Positions 21,135 to 29,083 are shown, numbered from the stretch's first letter. The stretch is DNA of 38,080 nt from Gemmatimonadota bacterium (GCA_030747075.1 JASLLL010000027.1:1-38080); one strand, 5' to 3'. The notes: generated from the letters alone by a model not told the origin. Program-made: numbers and translations.

Positions 21135-22727
21135 GTGCTCTTCCGCATACTGACTTCCGCCCTTCAGGGCGTTGAGGCTCATGCTGTTCATGTCGAGGCC
21201 GATGTGTCTCCGGGGATCCCCCATACGCAGATCGTGGGGCTGCCGGATGCGTCCGTCCGGGAGTCTCGGGACCGCGTGCATGCGGCCGTTCGCAACTCCG
21301 GCTACGAGATGCCTCCGGCACGCATCACGCTGAATCTCGCTCCGGCCGGTCTCCCGAAGGAGGGCTCCGGCTTCGACCTTCCCATTGCGCTGGCGCTGCT
21401 CGCGGCGTCCGGGCAGATTCCCGGCGAAGGCCTGGAGCGCAGGTTGTTCCTTGGCGAACTCTCGCTCGACGGGTCGCTGCGCCCGGTGCGTGGGGTCCTG
21501 GTGGCGGCCGTGGCGGCTCGCCGGATGGGGGCCGCGGGGATCGTCGTGTCGGTCGGGAATCGCCGGGAGGCGCTCTCGGTGGAGGGCCTGGAGGTCGGGG
21601 CTGCGGGGAGCCTTCGGGAAGCGGCCGAGCGCGCCGCTGACCCCGGGTTCCACGAGCGAGGGCAGGCATCGGAGGGGCGTGCTCGGCGGCCGGGTGGCGT
21701 GGATCTCGCGGATGTCCGCGGGCAGGACGAGGCACGCAGGGCACTGGAGATTGCGGCGGCCGGGGGGCACAACCTCTTCATGGTGGGTCCGCCCGGCGCC
21801 GGGAAGACCATGCTGGCCCGGCGGCTTTCGACGGTCCTCCCGCCCCTTGCCGGAGAGGATTCGCTGGAGGCGACGATGATCCACTCGATCGCCGGGGTGC
21901 TGAGCGCCGGCGGAGCGCCGCTTCACGAACCGCCCTTTCGCGCGCCGCATCACACGGTCAGCGATGTGGGCCTTGTCGGGGGGGGGAACCCGCCGCGCCC
22001 CGGCGAGGTCAGCCTCGCGCACCGCGGCGTCCTCTTCCTTGACGAGTTGCCCGAGTTTCGCCGATCCGCTCTGGAGGCGCTTCGCCAGCCTGCGGAGGAC
22101 GGGCGGGTTTCCGTGGTGCGTGCGGGCAGAAGCGCGGTGTTCCCCGCTCGCTTTCAGCTCGTCGCTGCGATGAATCCCTGCCCGTGCGGCAAGGCCGGGG
22201 AAGGCCCCGGGGCGTGCCGATGCACTTCGACTGAGATCCGCCGGTATCGCGCACGCCTCTCCGGCCCGCTCCTGGATCGCGTGGACCTGCATGTGCGCGT
22301 GCCTGCCGTCGGGCTGGAACGGCTCACAGGCGGGGAACCGGGCGAATCATCCGAATCCGTGCGCGAGCGCGTCGAGGCGGCGCGCCGGGCGCAGTATGCG
22401 GGGGAACGCGGCGCGGGAGGGCGGGGGGTCGTCAACGCGGAACTCTCCGGGCGGGACCTCGAGCGCGCGTGCGCGTTGCCCGCCGGAGGGAAGGCGCTCC
22501 TCGCCACGGCCCTCCGCAGGCGCGGGCTTTCGGCGCGGGGGGTTCATCGGGTCATGCGTGTGGCGCGCACCATTGCGGATCTTGCGGACGCAGAGGAAGT
22601 GGCGCTCCCGCACCTTGCGGAGGCGGTACGGTATCGCGTCCTCCCGGAGGTGGGCACGGGGGCGACCCGCCCCGGCGATGGGATATCTCTGGAACGCACC
22701 GGACGAACGGCCTATCGTCGCGCCTGA
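21135..22727 (+). CDS. comM: ComM/YifB-family AAA+ Mg-chelatase-like ATPase
   Basis: A 530-residue AAA+ protein. ComM in naturally competent bacteria is a hexameric helicase that promotes branch migration during integration of DNA. The N-terminal Lon-like domain (DVSPGIPHTQIVGLPD, GLPKEGSGFDLPIAL) is followed by the Mg-chelatase ATPase with Walker A GPPGAGKT (from G218), RAPHHTVSDVGLVGGG and the Walker B segment GVLFLDELPEF. The cysteine-rich MNPCPCGKAGEG...CRC motif and the C-terminal domain (RGLSARGVHRVMRVARTIAD) are intact. I take GTG 21135, giving the family N-terminus LFRILTSALQGVEA. A run of nine G (21978-21986) sits in frame. It ends the housekeeping block. Confidence 0.93.
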   Translation: MLFRILTSALQGVEAHAVHVEADVSPGIPHTQIVGLPDASVRESRDRVHAAVRNSGYEMPPARITLNLAPAGLPKEGSGFDLPIALALLAASGQIPGEGLERRLFLGELSLDGSLRPVRGVLVAAVAARRMGAAGIVVSVGNRREALSVEGLEVGAAGSLREAAERAADPGFHERGQASEGRARRPGGVDLADVRGQDEARRALEIAAAGGHNLFMVGPPGAGKTMLARRLSTVLPPLAGEDSLEATMIHSIAGVLSAGGAPLHEPPFRAPHHTVSDVGLVGGGNPPRPGEVSLAHRGVLFLDELPEFRRSALEALRQPAEDGRVSVVRAGRSAVFPARFQLVAAMNPCPCGKAGEGPGACRCTSTEIRRYRARLSGPLLDRVDLHVRVPAVGLERLTGGEPGESSESVRERVEAARRAQYAGERGAGGRGVVNAELSGRDLERACALPAGGKALLATALRRRGLSARGVHRVMRVARTIADLADAEEVALPHLAEAVRYRVLPEVGTGATRPGDGISLERTGRTAYRRA

Positions 22728-22759
22728 CCGGCGTACGCTCGTTGTCCGGGGAGGGGACC

Positions 22760-23701
22760 ATGTTGCGGGACTTCGAGACCAGGGACTATGACGATTGCGT
22801 CCGGATCGAGAACCTCCTCTACCCGGGGCATGGCAGCTCCGTGGAACGCATGCGCCACACAGATCTCGCGAAGGACGAACGAATCCGATTCCGGCGCTGG
22901 GTATGGGAGGAAGCGGGCAGCCCGGTGGGCTGGTGCGAGTACAGTCAGTTCATGGAGTGCCATCACCCACGCAAGTTCAGTCTGGCCATCCGCGTTGCGC
23001 CCCAGTGGCAGCGGCGCGGAATCGGGTCGGCCTGCTACGAGCGTCTCGTGGAGGAACTCCGGGCGTTCGACCCTCTGAAGCTCGGTGCCGTCGGGAAGGA
23101 CGACATGCCGGAGTCCATGCACTTCCTGGAGAGGCGCGGGTTCGTGATCGGTCTTCGGGAACTGCAGTACAGTCTGGATCTTTCGCGCTTCGATCCCGAG
23201 TCGCATGAAGATGCCATTTCGAAGCTGGAAGAGTCCGGCCTTCGTCTGCAGACGCTGCGCGAGTACGAAGCGGAGTGCCCGGACGCCCGGGTGCGGATGT
23301 GGGAGATGGAGCAGGCGGTCTCTCCGGACATTCCCAGCAATGATGAGTTCACCCCGGTGAGTTTCGACTCCTTTGCCGGGATGGTCTTCGGACATCCGAA
23401 CTTCGACCCCGACGCATGGGTGGTTGCGCTGGACGGAGACTCGCCCGTGGGAGTCACCAATCTGTGGGATCGGGAGGGGAATGATGGTATCAACACCGGC
23501 CTCACGGCCGTTCGCCGGGAGTACCGCGGGCGTGGGATCGCTTCCGCGGTCAAGGCGAGGTCTCTGGCCTGGGCAAAGGCCAGGGGATACCCTTGGGCGC
23601 GAACCGAGAACGAGGAGAACAATCGCGGCATGATCGGGATCAACCGGCGCCTCGGGTTTGAGCCGATGCCGACCTGGCTGTGGTACGAGAAAGTTGTGTA
23701 G
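22760..23701 (+). CDS. Tandem-GNAT acetyltransferase
   Basis: A 313-residue protein with two GNAT domains. The first, about residues 1-140, has the acetyl-CoA loop VAPQWQRRGIGSACYERL. The second, about 175-313, has VRREYRGRGIASAVKARSL and ends NNRGMIGINRRLGFEP, the usual C-terminal GNAT strand. Such tandem forms include mycothiol synthase and many small-molecule acetyltransferases, but the substrate cannot be told here. The middle part (ESHEDAISKLEESGLRLQTL) looks like the linker seen in other tandem GNATs. ATG 22760 has GGGGAGGGGA upstream. The open frame continues left through comM but is a shadow there. Confidence 0.88.
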   Translation: MLRDFETRDYDDCVRIENLLYPGHGSSVERMRHTDLAKDERIRFRRWVWEEAGSPVGWCEYSQFMECHHPRKFSLAIRVAPQWQRRGIGSACYERLVEELRAFDPLKLGAVGKDDMPESMHFLERRGFVIGLRELQYSLDLSRFDPESHEDAISKLEESGLRLQTLREYEAECPDARVRMWEMEQAVSPDIPSNDEFTPVSFDSFAGMVFGHPNFDPDAWVVALDGDSPVGVTNLWDREGNDGINTGLTAVRREYRGRGIASAVKARSLAWAKARGYPWARTENEENNRGMIGINRRLGFEPMPTWLWYEKVV

Positions 23702-23755
23702 CGGAGATTGTTGTTTTTCCCGAGCGGGTTTCCCCGTTGCCCTTTCGGTGAGCTA

Positions 23756-23797
23756 GCTCCCGGCTTCGGGTCGCCCCTCGTTGGGGCGGCCGGGAGC
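23756..23797 (+). terminator. Hairpin after the GNAT gene (possible bidirectional terminator)
   Basis: An outer 9-bp stem GCTCCCGGC/GCCGGGAGC (23756-23764 with 23789-23797) encloses an inner 6-bp stem CGCCCC/GGGGCG (23772-23777 with 23783-23788) and a TCGTT loop, with a seven-base bulge between the two on the left. No U-tract follows on either strand, so it may be a factor-assisted stop or another RNA structure. It lies 55 bases past the GNAT stop and just downstream of the possible minus-strand gene end at 23839. Confidence 0.5.
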
Positions 23798-23838
23798 CGG
23801 CACTTCCGATTCACCCCTCCAACCCGCCCGTCCCCACC

Positions 23839-23991
23839 CTAGAACGCGTACTTCAAGGCGTGCGGAGGCGCATTCGGTACCGAAGGCGTCCGCAGTTTCC
23901 CCTCGTAGTAGGTCTTCCACGGATCGGGAAGCCCCACTCGCCCGGGGAAGAGCCGCCTCCGCAAGACATCAGGGACCGGGTTCCTTGCGAT
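23839..23991 (-). pseudogene. Possible C-terminal gene remnant on the minus strand
   Basis: The 369-base gap 23702-24070 has no intact gene. On the minus strand a frame ending TAG at 23839 encodes about 50 residues that look like a natural protein end: VPDVLRRRLFPGRVGLPDP, then WKTYYEGKLRTPSVPNAPPH and ALKYAF. Composition is protein-like and unlike the Arg/Pro-rich shadow frames elsewhere. Upstream of this, the same frame runs into a G-run and the start of the next plus-strand gene and stops looking like a protein. I read it as the tail of a degraded or transplanted gene; its family is unknown to me. It may equally be chance. Confidence 0.25.
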
Positions 23992-24070
23992 AGGGGGGGG
24001 TGGTGGGGTAAACTTGGAGTTCGAAGTCCCCTTTGATTGATTCGGAGGTTCAAACAAAGGGAGGTTCGTG

Positions 24071-25591
24071 ATGTCCATTCTCGTCATCGTCCGCAGAGGG
24101 TTGGCCGCAGGGGTTCTGGCGGCCGCTCTGGCTCCGCCCGCTCTGGCTTGTGACAGCTTGTCCAGGCAGGATCTTGCGATGCCTCCGGATGCGTGGGGCG
24201 TGCCGCGCCTCCAGCTGGACTGCCCGGAACCGCCTTGCGTTCCCGACACCGCGTGCGGCACTTTCGAGACCAACACGGCTTTCGTTCGCTTGGACAGCCT
24301 TGCGGCGTCTCCGATCTATACGCCGCCGTGCAAGGGGTCGTACTGCTTCACGATCGACAAGGGAAGTGATTCCACCTACTACCACCTCCATCCCCTGAAG
24401 CCGGATAGCTGCCACTCCTGGGTGACGGACAGCGGCCTCTATGCCTCCACTTCCACGGACGGGCTGACCTGGACGCTTGGGGGGCTGGCGTTTCCGTCGA
24501 CAGGAAGCTGGTATGCGTCCATCAAGTGCCCGGATGTCCACTACGGGGAGCAACCCGGGGAGATGTACCTCTACTTTCAGGGGGAGGGGAATGGAATCGG
24601 CCGCGCGGACTCCCAGGACGGCGGTCTGAGCTTCGTGGATTCCGGCGCGCCGGTTCTGACCAGCGACGATCCCGCCAACACGAATGTTCGCACGCCCTCG
24701 GTTGTTCACTTCAGAGGGAAGTACTACATGGTCTATAACGAGGTCTGCAGCCACGGCGGCCCCCCCTTCATGCTGGCCACACTCAACCTGAAGGTCTCCG
24801 ACGATGGATATGTCTGGGAGGATCTCGATCCCAATCCCAATCCCATCCTGATTGCCGGAGAGTGCGATCAGTTCGACCGCGGAGGAGTGGGCCTTGGCCA
24901 GTTGGTCGCCGATCCGGACGGCAGGACATTGCACCTGTTCTACGCCGGAACCGGATGGCTCATTAACAGCGACAATGGGGGGCTTTCGAACCGGGGCTGC
25001 GTCAAGATCGGTCATGCGCAGTCCACCGATCTGGGACTGACCTGGTGTAAGACCGGGAGTCCGGTTCTGGATCATCCACCGGCTGGCACGCTCGCATGGG
25101 ATACGGTGCAGTACATGGTCACCAGCTACACATGGGAGAAGGGCCCTGTCGGGGAGGACAGGCTCCGCATGTACTACTGGGGGGAGGGCCCGGTCGATCC
25201 GGGTTGTCACCGTGAGCTGGGTGTTGCTGAAGCCGTCCACCTCCCGGAATGCAGCGCGACGGGCGTGGCGGAGATTGCGAGCGGGGGGGGGCGCAGTTCG
25301 TCCGGATATCGCGTATTTCTGAAGTCGTATCCGAACCCTGCCTCCGGGAGCACGACGATCTCCCACGATCTGGCCCGGGGGGCCGCAGGCTGGGCCGAAC
25401 TCTCGATCCACGACATTTGCGGCCGGAGGGTTCGCACTCTCTGGTCCGGAGATCTTGCGTCCGCGCCGGCCACCTTCGAGTGGGACGGGCGTGGGGACGC
25501 GGGTTTTGAAGTTGCGGCGGGGCGCTATCTGCTGCGTCTTGATTCCGGAGGATCCACGCTGGGCGCGCACTGGGTGACGCGGGTGCGCTGA
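24071..25591 (+). CDS. Secreted Asp-box/GH43-like propeller protein with FlgD-type tail
   Basis: A 506-residue exported protein. A signal peptide (to about residue 26, cut after ALA) is followed by a Cys-rich region and a propeller-like body about 60-390. It has Asp-box-like elements (STDGLTWTL, SQDGGLSF, SDDGYVWED, STDLGLTW) and the glycosidase-type strand VRTPSVVHFRGKYYMVYNE. I cannot show catalytic residues. The last 95 or so residues (SYPNPASGSTTISHDLARG, then WDGRGDAGFEVAAGRYLLR) form a FlgD-like Ig domain, common at the ends of secreted FCB-group proteins and probably a sorting or attachment module. A run of nine G (25283-25291) encodes the GGG linker before it. GGGAGG at 24059-24064 supports ATG 24071. 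The following 252 bases (25592-25843) hold no gene or signal I can support. Confidence 0.8.
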   Translation: MSILVIVRRGLAAGVLAAALAPPALACDSLSRQDLAMPPDAWGVPRLQLDCPEPPCVPDTACGTFETNTAFVRLDSLAASPIYTPPCKGSYCFTIDKGSDSTYYHLHPLKPDSCHSWVTDSGLYASTSTDGLTWTLGGLAFPSTGSWYASIKCPDVHYGEQPGEMYLYFQGEGNGIGRADSQDGGLSFVDSGAPVLTSDDPANTNVRTPSVVHFRGKYYMVYNEVCSHGGPPFMLATLNLKVSDDGYVWEDLDPNPNPILIAGECDQFDRGGVGLGQLVADPDGRTLHLFYAGTGWLINSDNGGLSNRGCVKIGHAQSTDLGLTWCKTGSPVLDHPPAGTLAWDTVQYMVTSYTWEKGPVGEDRLRMYYWGEGPVDPGCHRELGVAEAVHLPECSATGVAEIASGGGRSSSGYRVFLKSYPNPASGSTTISHDLARGAAGWAELSIHDICGRRVRTLWSGDLASAPATFEWDGRGDAGFEVAAGRYLLRLDSGGSTLGAHWVTRVR

Positions 25592-25843
25592 TTCATCGCC
25601 GGGTCTGTCCATGTGGGCCGCGGACCCGTACTCCGCAACGGCCGACAGTCTCCGTTGGCCCCGGCTCGCCATCCCCGGGCTTTCGAACTGTACGACTCCC
25701 GTGAGTTGAGCTATGAAACCTCTCGTCAGCGGGAGAGTGCATCGCGGAACCTGCTGAAGAGCGAGGGCGGTTCTTCCGATGGCGTAAGCGGATGGGCCTT
25801 CCAGCGAAGGGCGTCCCCGTAGCGGTGTTCCAAGGGCCGGGAG

Positions 25844-28033
25844 ATGAATGACATGGAACGGACAGTCCCACCGAAGATCCTCTGTACCATCGGCCCGGCT
25901 ACGCTGAACCGGCGGTGTCTGGTGAAGATGGAACAGGACGGAGTCTGGCTCTTCCGAATCAACCTGTCGCACACCCGGCTGGAGGAACTGCCCGGCGTGA
26001 TCTCCGAGATCCAGTCGTGCTCCCGGGTTCCCATCTGCATCGACACCGAGGGCGCGCAATTGCGCACCGGCTACCTCAAGGGCGGGAGGCGCAACCTCCC
26101 GGCTGGCTCGCTCGTGGTCGTGGGAGGCGCGGGGGGGCTGTCGGCAAACCCTGATACCGCGCTGGCCCGGCTCTCGGCGGAGATGGGGATTACCTTGAAT
26201 CACCCGGAGGTGCTTCGGGATATCGAAATCGGAGAGATGATCTACCTTCGGCTGGGTTCCACTTCCGTGCAGGTCATCGACAAGCTGGAGAACGACGAAC
26301 TCCTCTGCCGAGTCGTGATCGGGGGGACGGTTGGCTCCAACAAGGCGGTGGACATCCAGACTCCTCTCGCGCTTCCCGCCATGACGGAGAAGGATCGCGC
26401 CTCCATTCAGATCGGGCGGGAGTTCGGAGTGAAACACTTCGCCCTTTCATTCGCGCAATCCGCGGAGGATGTGCGATCCATGCGGGCCGAAGTGGGTGAC
26501 GATGCGTTCCTGATCTCGAAAGTGGAGTCGAACCGGGGCCTCATGACTCTCGACGACATCATCCGCGAGTCGGACGCGATCCTGATCGATCGAGGGGATC
26601 TCTCCCGGGAGCAGGCCATCTCCCGAATCCCGTTCTGGCAGAAGCGGATTACGCACGCCACCAAAGAGGGCAAGAAGGAACTCTATGTGGCAACGAACCT
26701 GCTGGAGTCCATGATCACCAGCAGTCTGCCTACGCGTGCGGAGGTCAACGACATCGCCAACACGCTGCTGGATGGAGCGGACGGGCTGGTTCTTGCCGCG
26801 GAAACGGCCATCGGCGGAAATCCGCTGGCTGCCGTCGGGATCTTGAAGAGTGTGATCGAAGAATACGAGAAGTTCACTCGCGGGGAGGGACCCAGGCTGG
26901 AAGACGCCGGTTCGCGCCTGATCCCGCCTCATGGGGGAAGTCTCTGTCTGGCGCCTCGGCTGGATCGGAAGGCATTGCCGATGACCTCGACCGATCTTCC
27001 GCTTCGGCACACGCAGTATCTGGACTTCCTGCAGCTCGCGAACGGTGTGTTCAGCCCGGTGCGGGGGTTCATGACCAAGGCGGAGGTCGAGAGCGTACTC
27101 AGCAGGGAAGTGCTCCTGAGCGGGGCGCTGTGGCCCGTTCCCATTCTGCTTCAGGTTCCGGGGGAAGTTCACTCTGCGGTGGAGCAGGGGGAGCGAGTGG
27201 CACTCAAGTGGCAGGACTCCGTGGTCGGCACGCTGACGGTGGGGGAGAAGTACGAGATCTCCCCGGGTGAGGTCTGTGAGCGGCTCTTCGGCTCACGAAA
27301 CCCCGACCACCCCGGGGTAGAGACCGTGATGGAAGGCGGGGGCTTCGTTCTCGCGGGAGACATCGAGATTGTCGATGATGTGCGCGTTGATGCCGCACGC
27401 TACGAGGTGACACCGCTTCAATCGCGTTCGCTCTTTGAGATGAAGGGCTGGTCACAGGTCGTCGGGTTCCACACGAGGACATTGCCCAATCTCGCGCACG
27501 AGTTCATCCAGAAGAGGGCATTCGCGCGGACCTTCGCCGATGGTCTCTTCGTCAGTCCGGTTTCCGGACCGGTTCGGGATGGCGAGTTCGGCATCGCGGA
27601 GACTACACGATGCTACAACGAACTGACCACCTCCCGGGAGTACGAGAACCTGGAGGTGGTCATCGGGTCGTTCCCGACGCACACCAGATACGCCGGGGTG
27701 CGGGAGGTCGTATTCGACGCGCTCTGCCATCAGAACCACGGCTGCACGCACTTTGTGGCCGGGCCGGAGCATGGAGAGTTTGCCGCGGCATCGGGCGGTA
27801 CTGAGAGCTCCTCCCGCATGGACGAGCTTCAGAAGAAGATGGAAGTGCGAATCGTGACGGCCTCGCGCGTGTACTACTGTGACGAGTGCGGGTCGGTCAC
27901 GGACTCCTGCACCCACTCGTCGGAGCATCACCACCCGATCACCGGATCTCTCGTCAGCGAGGTGCTTCGCGGGGGGGGCACATTCCGATACCCCATGGTG
28001 AGCGGTGTCGTCCGGGAGTTTCTGGCGACCTAG
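25844..28033 (+). CDS. Pyruvate kinase-like/ATP sulfurylase-like fusion protein
   Basis: A 729-residue cytosolic protein. Residues 1-345 match pyruvate kinase (PEP + ADP to pyruvate + ATP): KILCTIGPAT, RINLSHT (R38, N40), DTEGAQLRT (D68; usually DTKGPEIRT), SKVESNRGL (K226, E228), DRGDLSRE (D252), ATNLLESM (T284) and PTRAEVNDIAN. The residues expected to bind PEP, metal and phosphate are kept; the C-terminal regulatory domain is missing. Residues 357-729 match ATP sulfurylase/PUA-like Sat: HGG, NGVFSPVRGFM, WPVPILL, HPGVET, RYAGVREVVF, and a Cys cluster (C679, C682, C689, H691) like the zinc site of some bacterial Sat. The key QTRNPxHRAHE motif reads HTRTLPNLAHE (543-553), so the first HxxH histidine is Asn. 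Start ATG 25844; ATG 25853 is equally possible. A sulfotransferase follows. Confidence 0.88.
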   Translation: MNDMERTVPPKILCTIGPATLNRRCLVKMEQDGVWLFRINLSHTRLEELPGVISEIQSCSRVPICIDTEGAQLRTGYLKGGRRNLPAGSLVVVGGAGGLSANPDTALARLSAEMGITLNHPEVLRDIEIGEMIYLRLGSTSVQVIDKLENDELLCRVVIGGTVGSNKAVDIQTPLALPAMTEKDRASIQIGREFGVKHFALSFAQSAEDVRSMRAEVGDDAFLISKVESNRGLMTLDDIIRESDAILIDRGDLSREQAISRIPFWQKRITHATKEGKKELYVATNLLESMITSSLPTRAEVNDIANTLLDGADGLVLAAETAIGGNPLAAVGILKSVIEEYEKFTRGEGPRLEDAGSRLIPPHGGSLCLAPRLDRKALPMTSTDLPLRHTQYLDFLQLANGVFSPVRGFMTKAEVESVLSREVLLSGALWPVPILLQVPGEVHSAVEQGERVALKWQDSVVGTLTVGEKYEISPGEVCERLFGSRNPDHPGVETVMEGGGFVLAGDIEIVDDVRVDAARYEVTPLQSRSLFEMKGWSQVVGFHTRTLPNLAHEFIQKRAFARTFADGLFVSPVSGPVRDGEFGIAETTRCYNELTTSREYENLEVVIGSFPTHTRYAGVREVVFDALCHQNHGCTHFVAGPEHGEFAAASGGTESSSRMDELQKKMEVRIVTASRVYYCDECGSVTDSCTHSSEHHHPITGSLVSEVLRGGGTFRYPMVSGVVREFLAT

Positions 28034-28039
28034 TCTGCG

Positions 28040-28068
28040 TTGCTCATCCGGAAAGCACGCGATATCCT
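28040..28068 (+). promoter_or_regulatory. Sigma-70-type promoter of the sulfotransferase gene
   Basis: TTGCTC (28040-28045) and TATCCT (28063-28068) are 17 bases apart, immediately after the stop of the fusion gene and about 30 bases before the sulfotransferase start. The -10 box is identical to that of the EF-G-like gene. The sulfotransferase can therefore be expressed apart from the fusion gene. Confidence 0.6.
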
Positions 28069-28099
28069 GACCGGAACGATCCGGCAGGGAGGGTGGAGC

Positions 28100-29083
28100 A
28101 TGAGCCATGCGGCACGGGATGTTGTCTTGCTTGGCGGGTTTGGACGGAGCGGGACCGGGGGCGTGCTCCGCCTGCTCTCTCCGCACCCGGACATCTATGC
28201 CACTCCCTATGAGCTGCGCCTGCTGACCGATCCGGACGGACTCCTCAGTCTGGAGTCCGCGCTGATCGACAACTGGACTCCCTGGCAGGCGGACTTCGCC
28301 ATCGATCGATTCCGGCGGCTTGCGAAGACCATGGGGCGGACATGGGGGAGCGCCTACACCCGATCGAACTACTCCGGGCGGTTCGGGCCTCATTACGCGG
28401 AGGCGGTGGACGCGCTGCTGGAGCGGTTGGTGTCCTTCTCATACCAGGGAATCTGGGCTGGCCGGGCGACGCTTCTGAACAAAGTCCTTCTGAGATTGAC
28501 CGGGCACCGCCGCTACTCTTTCAACAGCCGGGAGATCTTCTTTGCGCAGGAGGTCGACCGTGAAGGCTTCCATCGGGTCACGCGGGAGTTCATCCAGACA
28601 CTGTATGAAGGAGTCGCCGGAGAGAAGGGTGCGAACAGGATCCTGATCAACGAGCCGTTCGTGACCCAGGCACCCGGGCGGTGCATGGAGATGACAGGAT
28701 CCACCCGGCTGATTGTCGCCTGCCGCGATCCACGGGACTCCTTCGGGTCGTTCCAGACGAGAGACTGGAGTCCGCGCGGTCTCTCGGAGGCGGTGGAGTT
28801 CCAGAGCTCCGTGCACCGACGCTGGCTGGAGCAACGGTCGAGACTACCGTCGGAGCAGGTTCTTCAGGTGCGGCTGGAGGATCTGGCGGCGGACCGCGAC
28901 TCGGTCGTTCGTTCCCTGGAGAAGTTTCTGGGCCTGGAGATTTCCCCCGAGACCATTGCGAACACCGGGTTTTCGGCGGCGAAAGCCCATGTTGGAAGAT
29001 GGAAGAAGCAGTTCAGCGAAGACCAGCAGAAACTTGTCACCGAGTCCTTCCGAGAAATCCTCACGGCATACGGATACGAGTGA
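28100..29083 (+). CDS. PAPS-dependent sulfotransferase family protein
   Basis: A 327-residue protein of the P-loop sulfotransferase family, which moves a sulfuryl group from PAPS to an alcohol, sugar, amine or tyrosine acceptor. The 5'-phosphosulfate loop is LGGFGRSGTGGVLRLL (residues 11-26; R16-S17-G18-T19). The 3'-phosphate site is CRDPRDSFGSF (208-218). A C-terminal GRWKKQFSEDQQ element is typical of the family. There is no signal peptide or membrane segment, so it should act in the cytosol. ATG 28100 has GGGAGGG at 28087-28093. The adjacent fusion gene carries an ATP-sulfurylase-like domain, so the two may share a sulfate-activation theme. The acceptor is unknown. Confidence 0.87.
   Translation: MSHAARDVVLLGGFGRSGTGGVLRLLSPHPDIYATPYELRLLTDPDGLLSLESALIDNWTPWQADFAIDRFRRLAKTMGRTWGSAYTRSNYSGRFGPHYAEAVDALLERLVSFSYQGIWAGRATLLNKVLLRLTGHRRYSFNSREIFFAQEVDREGFHRVTREFIQTLYEGVAGEKGANRILINEPFVTQAPGRCMEMTGSTRLIVACRDPRDSFGSFQTRDWSPRGLSEAVEFQSSVHRRWLEQRSRLPSEQVLQVRLEDLAADRDSVVRSLEKFLGLEISPETIANTGFSAAKAHVGRWKKQFSEDQQKLVTESFREILTAYGYE

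Noticed and set aside
24050-26437. 795-codon minus-strand frame opposite the propeller and fusion genes
   Set aside because: It crosses two well-supported genes and an intergenic gap. It has no domain and its composition fits an antisense shadow of GC-rich coding sequence.
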